Shown one piece after another: positions 22,651 through 34,475 of a stretch of 64,000 bases of DNA. The position numbers and the translations under genes are program-made. How positions within the stretch are numbered: the first letter of the stretch is position 1; each line of letters opens with the position of its first letter. The notes below the pieces were generated by a model. The model had not been told where the DNA came from and made no database searches. It was given only the letters and a program-made list of their open reading frames with translations. The stretch is from assembly GCA_910589415.1 (NCBI GenBank), contig OU342637.1, forward strand, positions 30,224,162 to 30,288,161. Direction: 5' to 3'. Source of the DNA: Malachius bipustulatus (Eukaryota; Arthropoda; Insecta; Coleoptera; Melyridae).

Positions 22651-23272
22651 TCGGACAAAAGTATTAGTCTGAGAAACTTTTGTTAAGCTTTTATTAAAAA
22701 ATCATCTTTATCGAAAAATATGTCAAGTATAGTTTACCCTATGTTGCTGAAATTTGGCAGTTTCGTTTTCTGTAGTGAGAGAATAATTTAGTTCAAAATA
22801 GAATAAAATTATTAAGTCCAGTGGCGTGCTAGGTATAAGCACCTCAACGAAACTTTCAAAAAAAGTACGTCAATGACTGTTTTTTTTATTTTAATTTTAG
22901 AATATATCTCAGAGACTTGTCTTCCGTTACAGATCGATCGCACGCCGTACTTTGTCCATCCCATGTTAGATGTGATTTGGGAAGTTCTTCCGCGGGACGA
23001 TCAACCGCATGAGGTGAAATAATTATTACTATATGAAACTTAGGAAGAATCAACCTCTTCAAAAGACCTTTGCAACGATGTAAATCACAATAATAGTAGG
23101 TAGACGGTTGTCGTTAAAAATAAAATGATGACGTCATCATAGTCAAAAACCAAACCAATGGGATCAAAATAATATTTTAGTTAGATTTTCATAAAAACCT
23201 CATACGAATTATCTTCCAATTTTTATGACTGACAAAAATTCTTCAAAATTTCGAGCTTCGTGTTGAGGCGGG
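22651..23272. other. AT-rich DNA with an inverted match to 43730-43800
   Basis: No gene. The part 22805-22860 is the reverse complement of 43733-43795 (GGCACGCCACTGGACTTAAT). Confidence 0.45.
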
Positions 23273-24501
23273 TGCCTACCCTCTTGACACCAGTTTTTGT
23301 AGACTCACCTTCTTTTTGGCTGTCAAGGGGTTGGACCGCTATCAAGTGGGCCGAGCGGTTTGCCAAATGATAGTGGTCAGAGAGGTGTGAGGCACGCAGA
23401 TTCGGGGGCTGCTAAGAGTAGAGCCCTCTTTATGTGAAATTCAGTGTTAGGGTGGTCAAGGGTGATAAATATGAACACCAAGTTATGATTAAAATTATTT
23501 ACTAAATAAAATAAAATAAAATTACACTACTGAGATATCACTTAATTATTTCATTATCTACTATACTAAATTTCGATTATAAAAACTGATATGCAAAGGT
23601 TAAAAGAAAAAATTAATTTTAGAAAAAAGGAGAAAAAAAAACAAACTTTAGGAAAGAAAAAAAACTATTTTACGTACAATCTGACTCTAATCAACTACCA
23701 TTTTATTTGTGGGAATAGTGCTGTGGCGGTACCTGGTCTGATTAATTTAATTTAGTTTCACAGGTGACGTTAATAAAAAAAATCAAAAATAAAATTTCTT
23801 TAAAAAAAAATAAAAAAAAATAAAATTCAATAAAAATCTTTCGAACGGAAAAACAGTAAAGTTCTAGTGTTAGTCTCATCGACTTACTACTTAGACGTAG
23901 CCCTTGGATTGTCCTATCTGTAGCTCTGACTGCAGCTCTGCTGGGTACCTCCCCGTCAAAGAAAAAAAAATCACTCACTCGCGTTTACTTTAAATTCTCG
24001 CGCGAACGCCCTGACCGTCCTCTTCGGTCCCCGAAACACCACTAAATTTTTGGTTTCTAAACCCCTTTCCAAATCAGTTACTCTTTTTCGGGTTTCGAAA
24101 TGTAATTTCCACTGGAGTGTTGCCACCTTGACTTTTATTTACCGGTCGTCCAGTTACTTGACGTAGGTAAACAAAAGCAAGGTGCATTCTGACAGGGAAA
24201 TGACAACCATGCGAGTTGTTCCAGTTTACCATGCGTTCAGCAGTCAGCGTTACATTAAAAAATTCAGCTAGCGTCATTAAAATTTTGCCGCGGTGGTTGT
24301 TTCTTGGCCTAGTTAAATTGTTTTTGCTTTTCGTTCACGACGCTTAATAGTGCTTAAAATTTAAATATGCAGTATTTCGAAATTGTGCAATTTCATTGAC
24401 TCCTGATTAAGTAAAATATGTAATTTAATTATAATTTATTTTCTTTTTAAAACTAAGTAACTATGCCAAAAAAATACCGCGACTATCCTGGCTCTGCCAC
24501 A
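23273..24501 (+). repeat. 1.0-1.2 kb repeat, copy 1
   Basis: Starts TGCCTACCCTCTTGACACC and ends CTGGCTCTGCCACA. A second copy, 995 bp, is at 28725-29719 in the same orientation. A tRNA-like box A (GGGCCGAGCGG) lies near 23348. TG...CA ends would suit a solo LTR, but no target duplication is seen. The extra DNA here is at 24130-24360. Confidence 0.6.
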
Positions 24502-24890
24502 GTGTATCTTTTGTTCTCACACTTTCCTCTTCCCCCTTTGACCATGCAATAGGAATTGAGATGATCTCGTCCAAAACTTTCCCAATATGCCGGCATTTTC
24601 ATAGCGTGTTTTTAGATGGCAATTTGGATTTTATCTTTTTGTAATTTTGGCCCCCGGAAACAATAAGATTATAAAATATTCAGCCGGCAACTATTTATTT
24701 ACAATTATTATTTTATATTGTCGACTATTTTGCTTAAACCAAAGGAAAACTATCTATGAGAAAGCGTTGGACCAAATTGAAAAGAATATTTATGTACGCA
24801 GACGATCATTTTTGGATAAAGAAAAATCGTAGAAAATTAAGAAAATTTATTAATACAGTAAAATATACATTTTATTGAAAATAATAATTA
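24502..24890. repeat. 3' flank of copy D
   Basis: No gene. 24506-24570 resembles 5585-5650. AATAAA on the minus strand near 24845. Confidence 0.5.
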
Positions 24891-25794
24891 TTAAAAGAAG
24901 TGATTACTAAAATAATCGAAATTAATGGCCCCTTTTGACCAATTTCGTGAAATTAAGAACTGTGCTTCAGGGTGTCCTTTATTATTCTTATGGTCCCAAA
25001 AATAAGCCTTGCCCATCCCTACGTGGACTTCATAGTTCATTTCTTCTATCAACCGGATGGAAGGTGGGTCTAGTTCTAATTTAGCAATCAGGCCGAGGCC
25101 ATTATTTTTCAGCGGATACAAATTATACGATTCAATTTTTCTAATCTTCCAGAATTGAGTTTCGATATTGGGCGTCGTTCGGTTAATTCTCTTTAATATT
25201 ATATCGAATCCCATGTTTATAGTTAATTCCGGACAATAAACTAAAAAGAGACGCAATTCTGGAACATCTTTTTCTTCAATAACACGAAGAGTCATATAGT
25301 CAAAAGGGGTCAAGATATTCACTTCTTCAATTAACCAATTTCTTGAATAGCTATTGCCGCAGATAACCCTAATGTAGTTCTTATTTGTAGAGAGTTTGAA
25401 TTCATTGAAAAGCGGGATCGTTGAATTGTTTCGAGCCTCTATAGCATCGTTTATCTTTTTTTTTAGTTGATCAGATGTATCATCTGACATTTGCAGGACC
25501 GTAGCATTAAGACAGATAATTGCCATGTTCACGGGTTGCTCATCAGTTTTCTCAATAGTTCCAGTTCCAACTTTTTCATCCTAAAACAACATTAAAATTA
25601 AAATATGGATCATCTTTTATTATATCTACCATTAGTTAGTTGATCAAGTATTTTGGTTAATCGATGATAAAATTCAAATAAAAAAATTGAATTTTCATTC
25701 TAATTCAACAACAATAAAAAAAAATCTCCAAACATAACATGCATGCACTGATACTACCAGTTACCTACTGAATTAATGAAAAAATATTTACCAT
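24891..25794 (-). CDS. DUF4780-like protein, copy D (two coding exons)
   Basis: Best model: ATG at 25794-25792 closing exon 2, intron 25581-25791, exon 3 from 25580 to the stop at 24891; 230 residues, the longest of the set. The leader begins MDEKVGTGTI and enters the core at MAIICLN. Core stations: PLFNEFKL, NYIRVICGNSYSRNWL, EEKDVPELRLFLVY, TQFWKIRK, PSIRLIEEMNYEVHVGMG and AYFWDHKNNKGHPEAQFL. It has a few extra residues in the linker after WKIRK and a longer C-terminal tail rich in aromatic residues. Resembles DUF4780, function unknown. No breaks seen. It lies between the two copies of the 1-kb direct repeat. Confidence 0.75.
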
Positions 25795-25838
25795 TTTACA
25801 GGTGGGTGGAACCAGGGCCCCTCTGCTGCCGGAGTTGT
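25792..25838 (-). other. Exon 2 of copy D (5' UTR and ATG)
   Basis: 47 bp between TTTTCAG and a GTAAAT donor, ending in AAAATG. The exon 1 seen in copies A to C was not found upstream; MITE-like and LINE sequence occupies that space. Confidence 0.5.
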
Positions 25839-26904
25839 CTGAAAATAAAAGAAAATTCCGGTGAGCATCTCTTAAACACCAACATAAGTTTATTCGTGCC
25901 AAAAATTATCTCAGCGTCAGCCAGTTTCGGCCAAAACGAAAGCTCAACATTTCATCTTGGGGTTTCAACACTATCTTACAAAGCGAAATAGTATATATAT
26001 TATGCAACGAGCTTATAATGAAGGCTATTAATACGCGAGTATGATGGTTAAGATACGAGCCGTAGGCGAGTGTCTTAACCATCATAAGAGCGTATTAATA
26101 GCCATTATCTGCGAGTTCCATACACTATTTTTTCTACGACCCTTTTCTATTTCATAGAAAAGATTAAAAAATTATATATTTTAACAATGACCCGTGTACA
26201 ATTGCGGATCATTGAGGTTAAGATAGGCTGCTATTTGTTTACGCATATTACCAAATTTTCTCTAGTCGCTAAGATTATTCTGCTGAGACATGTTTTAGTA
26301 TCAAGTTTAAAGGGCACAACTCACTACTGCGTAATTTTTATTATGCGAAGTTCGAATCCCGAATTTTACGCTTCCATTTTGAGATTAATTAATAATTTTA
26401 ATAACATGACAGCCATTAATTACGATTTTCTTTACCTGCGCAACGCGGGTCGCAGCGTTGCCGCTTTGAATACTATCACGGAGCGTACGAATGATATAAT
26501 ACTTTATCTTCCCATCTTTTACACGATATACCTACCTATCAAATTAATTAAGGTAACATAAAATCTTGATAAATTTCCTTTGAATGTTACTTATGTTCTA
26601 AATTAAATAAACGTTCAGAATTTTTTTTCAGAAATACAGAACTTATATCACAAGGCAATTTTTGTCGTGAGTATGACAACTCTGTGACTTCGGTTGGCTT
26701 GCCGACCCGATTGTTAGCGAAAAGGAACCGATTCGATTGCAAATGCTCCTCTGCCATTGGATAGCTTGACCAGTGCTTTAATGAAAATTTGTATCTTAAT
26801 GAGACCCATTAAAGCACTGGTGATTCATATTTAATATGCATATTAAAGGTTGGGAGTAGAAAAAATCTATTCCAGTCAGTAACCAAATAAATAATAAGGG
26901 CTCA
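25839..26904. other. Region upstream of copy D with a palindrome
   Basis: No supported gene. 26015-26108 forms a hairpin (see separate entry). The frame at 26187-26561 is not like any protein that I know. Confidence 0.4.
26015..26108. repeat. Palindrome with about 40-bp arms
   Basis: Arms 26015-26056 and 26069-26108 share GGCTATTAATACGC and ATGATGGTTAAGA in inverted order. Probably the end or core of a MITE; outer ends not resolved. Confidence 0.55.
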
Positions 26905-27770
26905 GTGATAGATCTCAATAATAGATATTCGCCCAGTGATAAAGCGCCATTTATGGTGTTTGTAGAGCACAAGGAAAAGAATATTGGAAGACTTTTCCCT
27001 ATCAGGGTAGGTCATTATTTGTTGGGTTGTGATAAAATAATTCCCAATGCAGTAATAGATATTAAAGTTGTCGGGATAAATAGAATCAAAGTCATTTTAA
27101 GTAGTCACGTGGCAGCAAACATGTTAGTCGATAATGAAGTGTAGAAAAATCAGAATCTCATTTCATACATACCTAGATTTTGTACTCAAAAGAAAGGGGT
27201 AGTTAAAATGGTCGATACATTCTTCTCAGAAGATCACCTTTTGAATTCAATCGAGTCCAAATGCAAAGTGGTAGAAGTAAAGAGATTAACGAGAAGAATT
27301 AGGGATTCAGTTACAGGTGAAGATAAGGTTGTCAAAAGGCAAATGATAGCGATTTCCTTTTTATCATGCTTACGGTACGGCCATTCAGAGAATCTCTAGT
27401 ACGCAAAGGTAAGAAAACGATGCTCAACTTGTAGCATTGTTTTCATTGAAAATAATGAAGGGGAAACATGTACAGGTAATATATTGTGTGCTAATTGTGG
27501 AAGTAGGGAACACAAATCTTTATCACGTGACTGTCCAACCTTTTTAAAACAAAGCGCAATCAAGGAAATAATGGCTAGTAAGAATTTGTCCTTTAAAGAA
27601 GCTGAGAACATACATAACAACCCATCATATGCTAAGGTTGTTACAAACAACAGATTTTCGATTTTAAGCGACAAAAATTTTCCCGAGTTACCCAACTTAC
27701 ATTATTCTCATGAATCTACATCGGCAAATGCCAAGACCTACTTTCATAAACCTAAACAGGCTCTATTTTA
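26905..27770 (+). pseudogene. LINE ORF1 (Gag-like) remnant, Jockey/I type
   Basis: The translated remains read like the RNA-binding ORF1 of Jockey/I LINEs. The stretch APFMVFVEHKE opens the region, a leucine-rich part follows, then LRYGHSENL (remnant of a first zinc knuckle), a RCSTC word, and a knuckle CANCGSREHKSLSRDC at about 27487-27534, then NLSFKEAENIHNNPSYA. The frame is broken by a stop at 27142 and by at least one frameshift near 27400. No ORF2 follows; a TTTA microsatellite begins at 27768. A dead fragment. Confidence 0.7.
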
Positions 27771-28724
27771 TTTATTTATTTATTTATTTATTCTCCCCTA
27801 TTTAATTTTATTATAGAAATTTATCAGTTTAGGTTCTATTTCGTTGTTTGTTAACAATAAGGAATGATTTCTTTTTATTAATTCAGTATCTTTAAGTGAT
27901 ATTGATAAGGTGGCTGATAGAGAGGAAACCAGAGAAACGGTCGGCTCGAATTGACGATTGATTAATTAAGGAAGGTCTTCGTATTTTATTTGGTTGTGTT
28001 AAAATTTAACAATATATTTAAACATTCTCCTTATGTCATTCGCCTAATTATTATTGTGATAGTGGCCTATCGTTTGTTCCCGTCAGCGTGCTCAGTCTTT
28101 TCTTGTTAGTTAAGTGATTTTTGGGCTAGTTTAGTGTAAAGAAACCCCAATGAAATTGGGTAAGTAGTTTATATTTTTTTATTGGCTCTCTGTCGGTTTT
28201 TTATCAAAGTTTTGGAACTAGCGTTCTTCCGCAAATGGAGCATATATGAACTTGCGTTTGCAGGTTTTTTTTATGGTTGCCGTACTTAATATTCCTAGCC
28301 AGGGATAGTTTGGAATAGTGGTGGAAGAGCCGTGCTGACGTCAAGTTCCTATATTTTTTGTGAGGCCTTCCCTTGATTGCTGGGACACATGGTGGTGGAT
28401 CGACTTCCCTGAGCAGGACGTCCTTCACCGGATTCAAGGCCAGATTACTCTAATTATTTTGAGTGAGATAGCGTGAACATTAGTTTCGTTTTTTTTAACC
28501 TCTCTGAAATTATCTATTTCACACTTGTTTAAATATTAATAAAGTTGGTTCCTCGATAGTTTCCCTTTTTAAGGAACATATTCAACTACTCCGTATTTTG
28601 TGAGTGACATTTAATCTGTAACACTTTTTATATAATTTGCACCTTTAAAATAGTCAATAGATCTCTATCATCATAATTAAAATCACATCATAGAACAAAC
28701 TGTATTGTTAACATTGTAAAGCCG
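27771..28724. other. AT-rich DNA after the LINE remnant
   Basis: TTTA microsatellite at 27768-27793. No supported gene. A short minus-strand frame at 28204-28437 ends in a CSICGR word, but nothing else supports it. Confidence 0.4.
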
Positions 28725-29719
28725 TGCCTACCCTCTTGACACCAGTTTTTGTAGACTCACCTTCTTTCTGGCTGTCAAGGGGTTGGACCGCTATCAAGTG
28801 GGCCGAGCGGTTTGCCAATGATAGTGGTCAGAGAGGTGTGAGGCACGTAGATTCGGGAGCTGCTAAGAGTAGAGCCCTCTCTATTCGAAATTCAGTGTTT
28901 AGGGTGGTCAAAGGTGATAAATATGAATACCAAAGTTATAATTAAAAATTATTTACTAAAATAAAAATACACTACTGCGAGATATCAACTTAATTATTTC
29001 ATTATCTACTACTAAATTTCGATTATAAAACTGATATGCAGAGTTTAAAAGAAGAAAAAAATTAAATTTTAGAAAAAAGAAGAAAAAATACTTTTAGGTA
29101 GGTTAAAAAAAAACTATCTTATGTACAATCTGATTCTAATCAACTATGTACCTTTTTAATTGTGGGAATAGTGCTGTGGCGGTAGGTACCTGATCTGATT
29201 AATTAATTTAGTTTCAAAGGTGACGTTAATAAAAATGAAAGTAAAATTTCTCGAACTCAAAAAAATAAAAAACTAAAAAAACATTTTCGAACGTAAAAAC
29301 AGTAAAGTTCTAGTGTTAGTCTCATCGACTTACTACTTAACTTAGACGTAGCCCTTGGATTGTCCTATCTGCTCCCCGTCAAAGAAAAAAAAAATAACTC
29401 ACTCGCGTTTACTTTAAATTCTCGCGCGAACGCCCTGACCGTCCTCTTCGGTCCCCGAAACACCACTAAATTTTTGGTTTCTAAACCCCTTTCCAAATCA
29501 GTTACTCTTTCTCGGGTTTCGAAATGTAATTTCCACTGGAGTGTTGCCGCTTTTCTTTTATTTACGGGTCGTATAGATACTCGACTATGCAGTATTTCGA
29601 AATTGTGCAATTTCATTGGCTCCTGATTATTGTAAATATGTAATTGAATTATAATTTATTTTCTTTTCAAACTAAGTAACTATGCCAAAAAATACCGCGA
29701 CTATCCTGACTCTGCCACA
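28725..29719 (+). repeat. 1.0-1.2 kb repeat, copy 2
   Basis: Direct repeat of 23273-24501, shorter by a deletion or lacking an insertion at 29545-29585. The tRNA-like box A (GGGCCGAGCGG) recurs near 28801. The same short word is seen again near 37240. Confidence 0.6.
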
Positions 29720-29777
29720 TGTGCAAGCTCATCTTAAATTAATGCAATAATAATTCTAAAATACTCAGTTTATAACG

Positions 29778-30470
29778 GGCGATACCGAATTGGGCGAAGG
29801 ATTTTGTTATTCACTAAACCCAGGGGTCAATTGGGCGATAAACGAGAAACTAGGGGATTATAAGAGATAAGTGAACAGACAAGAAATACATGTGCGGTCT
29901 TGCCCATATACAGTGCATTTATTTTAAGTGTTGCCATAGGGAATAGCATGTAAAAAAATACATGTCGTTTTTAATTTTAAATAATAGTACATACATGTCA
30001 GCTACTTTACAATACGGCCTTTCAGAAAAGCCTGTCATTGTTCAATTTTATGATACAGGCTGTCTCATTGAGGTGAAAAAACTGCAAGAGTCAAGTCGGT
30101 TAAATTACAAAAAAGTTGCGCTGTTTTGAGACGAGCATTTGGCAATAATTTCTTTTTTCTCAATATTCCCAGAATTTCCTGAAATATCCTGAAAAAACTT
30201 GAAACATGCAGATTTATTATTTTAGCTATATCTTCTTTATTATTTAAAAAAAAAATTATTATTTTTTTGTAGGTTTACATAAGCCGTAATGAGCTAATTA
30301 TTTAACAATCGGAATTTCTGTAAAATCTGGCAACGTAGCCATACAAGAGCATGCAAATAATTCAACGGTATTTAAAAATTCCTTCGCCCAATTGAGCTGT
30401 AGGATTATAAGGACCCCCGTCGTGTCGAAGGGTCACTCAGGTAATTTCGCCCAATTGAGAAACGCCGGTT
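29778..30470. mobile_element. Candidate foldback element with four TTGGGCGA words
   Basis: AATTGGGCGA occurs at about 29789 and 29832 and in inverted form at about 30382 and 30441. Ends and target duplication are not resolved. No gene inside. Confidence 0.4.
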
Positions 30471-31213
30471 TTGTACATAACTAGGCAACCCTGCAGCTGT
30501 TTCCAAAGCATGCTTTGGTGTTGTTGCAAAATGATCATAATTTATGGTGATCAATTTTAGTGCAAGCAAAATTTTTAAAACAGTTTTTCTCGGAAACAGG
30601 TCATTTTATCGTGATAGACAAAGAGGACCTTTTCCGTATATTTCTTCATGTTCTTTAATTGTGTATCTTCAAAACTTGGAAAAAATATTACGAAAAAAGT
30701 TATAGGTCTTTTTTGAAGGTCAAGGGCAGTTAGGCCTCTTGATTTCGAGGGATTCAAGAATAATTTGGACCAAGGATGTAAAGCAACATCAGTGGCAAGT
30801 GTGTCAAATTTTAAGAAAATCTGTACACTCGAAAAAAAGTTATAAAAAAATATTGATTTAAAAAAATCAACTTTGAAGGCTCATAACTTTCTTATTTGTG
30901 AGTTTTCGAAAAAAAATTATAAATACTTTTGGCAATATTTCATCAAGTAGAATCAACCCCTTAATTTTTTGCTCATAATTTCCGGACACCCTGTATATCT
31001 ACGGTTATCTAAGTTACTAATAATTTTTCCTGGAAGCCATTGAGTATTTGGTTTTAGCTGAACCCAAATATTTTTGTTAGATGGTAATTTTCTCAAATTT
31101 CTGGCCAATTTCTACGATTGTAGTTTTCAGCATTATGTATATTTTTTGTTTATTTGCTAAATATTCAGAATAGTGTTTTTGATTGATTATATGAGGTTGG
31201 AGTAATTTAAAAT
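30471..31213. other. AT-rich DNA with a single CAGGGTGTCC end
   Basis: No gene. GGACACCCTGTA at 30985-30996 is the same terminal word as in the foldback elements. Its partner end was not found. Confidence 0.4.
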
Positions 31214-31692
31214 TTATTGGTAAGAGTGGATTACGTGTTCTTCTTGACATAAGAATTTCTCTACTACCTTCCTAAATAAATATTTAACATTTTGTACCTG
31301 CCTTTCAGCCATACCGTTCGACTGGCTATTGTAAGGTATAAGAATATGTTTAAAACCCCATTGTTTGCTAAATTCTCTGAAATTTTCAGACATGTATTGA
31401 CCTGCTCTATCTGTGACTAGCAGTTGAGGGACACCTAAACGGGCAAAAATTCCTTTCATGATATTTATAATTTTATTGCTTGTAGCATTCTCATTGATTT
31501 TTTCTACCTCCACGAACTTGGAATAATAGTCAACAAGAATTAAGTAAAGTTGGCCATGAAGTTCAAAGATGTCAGAGCCGACCTTGAACCAGGGTATTCT
31601 AGGAATGTCGTGAATGCAAACTTTCAATTCTTTGTGTTGGTACTTTTGACAAATGTGGCAGTTCTCAATAAGCTGTTTTATCTCTTTACGCA
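31214..31692 (-). pseudogene. Ty3/gypsy integrase, 3' portion (degraded)
   Basis: Residual integrase with CHICQKY (second half of the HHCC zinc finger), a catalytic-core start SDIFEL, VTDRAGQY where the family normally has SDNGPQ, and NGMAERQ with the catalytic glutamate. The spacing from the second aspartate to the glutamate is 34 residues where 35 is usual. The gene is split at 31692/33129 by a LINE. The N-terminal part continues at 33141-33296 on the same strand. Not active. Confidence 0.8.
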
Positions 31693-33128
31693 CCAGGGCG
31701 TACACCAGAGTGATTAGACCAATGTTGTTGTATGCATCTCTGGTATGGTGGACAAAGATGCAACAAAATACCGCGATAAACAAGCTCAGCAAGGTGCAAA
31801 GACTCGCATGCCTTGGAATAACGGGGGCAATGAAAACTACTTCAACTGCAGCAATGGAAGTCCTCCTAGACCTCCCACCACTTCATCTAATGATAATGGG
31901 AGAGGCAAGACTGGCACGACTAAGGCTGCAAGAAGAACCAAGGGGCAAATATGCGGAACTTGGACACAATAGAATCAAAAACTATGTGGAAGTGGACCTG
32001 CTAGATGCAAACACAGACCACATGGCTCCAAAATTCAAATTCCACAAGAGCTTTGAGGTGAGCATCAAAGATCGAGAGGAATGGAATGAGCCCACAGACA
32101 GCAACAGGCTGGTCGGAACAACCTGGTACATTGACGGGTCAAAGACCGACCAAGGAACTGGAGCTGGCATATACAATGAGTTGGACAATACTCAACACAC
32201 CATATCTCTCGGGCAGTGGGCAACTGTATTTCAATCGGAAATATACGCTATGCTACACTGCGCGAGCATAAACAATAAGAGGGCCTACAAAAATAGACGG
32301 ATCAATATATTAACAGATAGTCAGGCGGTTCTGAGGGCTATAGAAAGCCCCAAGATAACGTCCAGACTACTGTGGGAATGCCGTGAGAATCTCGAAACCC
32401 TGGCAGAACGCAATAAGGTAACCTTGATGTGGGTGCCAGGACATAGAGGAATCACAGGCAATGAAAAAGCCGACGAGCTAGCAAGAAGAGGATCCTCGGC
32501 TAAATACATTGGCCCAGAACCTGCCCTGGGAGTACCAAAAAGTACAGCACGGGGTCAGGTTAATATATGGGTCAAAGAAAAACACAAAATATATTGGGAC
32601 AAAAGGACCAAACACCAACACGGGAAAGCCTTTATCAAAGGACCCATAAAAAAGACAACTGAAGAACTACTATTACTTAGCAGGAATCAGTTACGCATTA
32701 CAGTGGGATTACTAACGGGATATATTGCCCTAAAAGAACACTTAAATAAAATAGGACTGTTCAATGGAGACCTAAGTTGCCGAGAATGCAATAGGGCCCA
32801 GGAGACAGCAAAACATGTACTGTGTGAATGCGAGGCTCTGGACCGCAGAAGACAGGAGATATACGGACAAAAAAAAATGCGTCCGGAAGAATATGAAACT
32901 CATTCAGTAACGGGGCTGCACAAGTTAGTTCAGGGAACCAGACTGATGGAATGGGTGTCATGAAGCAAAAGGGGGTGCACAATAAGCCCATGAGGCTGAG
33001 GTGCTTCCGGTGACCAAGACGGCCCTCGAAAGGAGGGGCTTTTAGTGGGTGGGACTCCCACATAACCCAATGCATGGGTATCCATAATGGATTTACCCTC
33101 CTTTTTCAAAAAAAAAAAAAAAAAAAAA
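31693..33128 (+). pseudogene. 5'-truncated LINE, RNase H end of ORF2
   Basis: A LINE fragment of 1,436 bp ends in a poly(A) run at 33108-33128 and is flanked by TCTCTTTACGCA at 31681-31692 and 33129-33140. The frame, open to 32963, holds the thumb region after RT, then RNase H (YIDGSKTD, SEIYAML, LTDSQAVLRAI, PGHRGITGNEKADELAR) and a C-terminal CCHC-like word (CRECNRAQETAKHVLC). This is the C-terminus of a Jockey/I-type ORF2. The 5' part (endonuclease and most of RT) is missing, so it cannot move itself. The open RNase H frame suggests that it is young. Confidence 0.9.
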
Positions 33129-33735
33129 TCTCTTTACGCATCGTTGGCCAGAAGATATGCTTTCTTCAGCAAATTTTACAGTTTTATTATTATATCCCAG
33201 ATGGCTATAATGGATTTTACCTAAAACTTCTTTTCTGAGAATTCTTGGAATGAGAACCGCCTCGCCTTTATAAATTAAGCCGTTAATTACTGTCAAATCA
33301 TGTTTATATTTACAAAAAATTTTTATACTTGGATTTAATATTTTGTTATTATTCGGCCAACCATTAATATTACGTAATTCGTCATCTTTGTCTGTTTCAA
33401 TTTTAATATTTTTTAGATATTCATCTGAGACATCGCTTGGACCTACATTTACTACGCAAATCTGTTCGCTGAGAATAATTTCTTTTTCATAATCATTAGA
33501 ATTATTTAAATAAGGTCTTGATAAAGCATCTGCTATTATTAAGTCGCTACCCTTTTTAATTTTTTTTTGTGAATTGGTATTTTAAGACTTGTAACATAAT
33601 ACGCTGTAACCTTGAAGGGCATTTTGCTATCGGTTTTAAAAAACTTGATAACAGAGGTTTGTGATCTGTTTCCACAATAACATCTTTTCTACCGAAAACA
33701 TATTCATGAAATTTGTTTAGGGCAAATGAATTTAT
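33129..33735 (-). pseudogene. Ty3/gypsy RNase H end and integrase start (degraded)
   Basis: Continuation of the gypsy element upstream of the LINE. Reading from high to low coordinates: FHEYVFGRKDVIVETDHKPL of RNase H at about 33650-33730, then IADALSR near 33525 (last RNase H motif), then a linker, then the HYSHLGY zinc-finger word near 33195. Two frameshifts, near 33560 (A run) and 33155, break the frame. Confidence 0.75.
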
Positions 33736-33961
33736 TTGATGATCCATGGATCTGGTAAAGAGCGTCCAATCAGCTGTTTTGTCATTCCATTTGGTTGAAG
33801 GGGTTAATTGCTTAGGGGTAAAATTACAGTTGCATTCTAGAAAAACTGGACCAGAAAAAATGGTCAGAGCCCCATGTATCATCGAGAACTTTCCACGTTA
33901 ATTTACCTATTAAATTGGGTGTGATAATGGATAGGTCAACTGCTTGTGGATGATTGACTCC
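33736..33961 (-). pseudogene. Fragment of a LINE endonuclease end
   Basis: QAVDLSIITPNL, WKVLDDTWGSDHF and KWNDKTADWTLF are the closing words of an apurinic-like LINE endonuclease and the start of the linker. The fragment lies on the same strand as the gypsy element, between its gag and RNase H parts, where protease and RT should be. Confidence 0.65.
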
Positions 33962-33965
33962 TTGA

Positions 33966-34475
33966 CCTGAAGGGCCTGGTGGAACGGTTTCCAGACGTTT
34001 CTCTCCATTGTCGCCTCTGGGAGTTCTTTGCACTTATTGAGTTGATTTCTTCACTTAAATTCGTAATTTGTTGTGTAAACCGATTCCCGATACTCTTGCT
34101 TTGTAATTTGGCTTGTTCGAAAATAGCACATAATTTCACTGCACCATCAAGTGTTAGGTTCATACTTTGTAAAAGTTTTTCTCGCGTATCCGGGTTGTTG
34201 GAGCCACTTATTAGCATGCACAATATCAAATCGTCCTGGAGATTGCCAAATTTTTCCCATTTTTCTAAGTTCGGTGATAAATTGTTCGAGGGTCAATTCT
34301 CCTTGCCGCATGGTAAAGAATGTTTACCTTAAAAAATTAAGTTTTCTCGCGGTTTGAAGTATTTATTTAATTTTTCGATCACTGGCTCTAATTTGTCCTT
34401 TTCTTCATTCGTGAAATGTAATGTATTATATATTTTCTGTAAATCCGGACCTGCGAAGTGGAGTAATGCCTATTT
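33966..34475 (-). pseudogene. Ty3/gypsy Gag fragment
   Basis: Pieces of a retrotransposon Gag: NKYFKPRENLIF, QGELTLEQFITELRK, then LISGSNNPDTREKLLQSM and VKLCAIFEQAKLQSKSI. Frames change near 34330 and 34260. No zinc knuckle is left. Same strand as the RNase H and integrase remnants, so probably the start of the same element. Confidence 0.7.

Noticed and set aside
23340..23420. tRNA-Ser gene
   Set aside because: A box-A-like GGGCCGAGCGG is present here, near 28801 and near 37240, but no box B at the right distance and no cloverleaf; it is part of a repeat.
28204..28437. Zinc-finger gene fragment ending CSICGR
   Set aside because: A single CxxC with no following histidines and no neighbouring coding signal.
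23273..29719. The two 1-kb repeats as LTRs of one retrotransposon
   Set aside because: The DNA between them holds copy D and a LINE fragment, not gag-pol, and there is no target duplication or adjacent primer-binding site.
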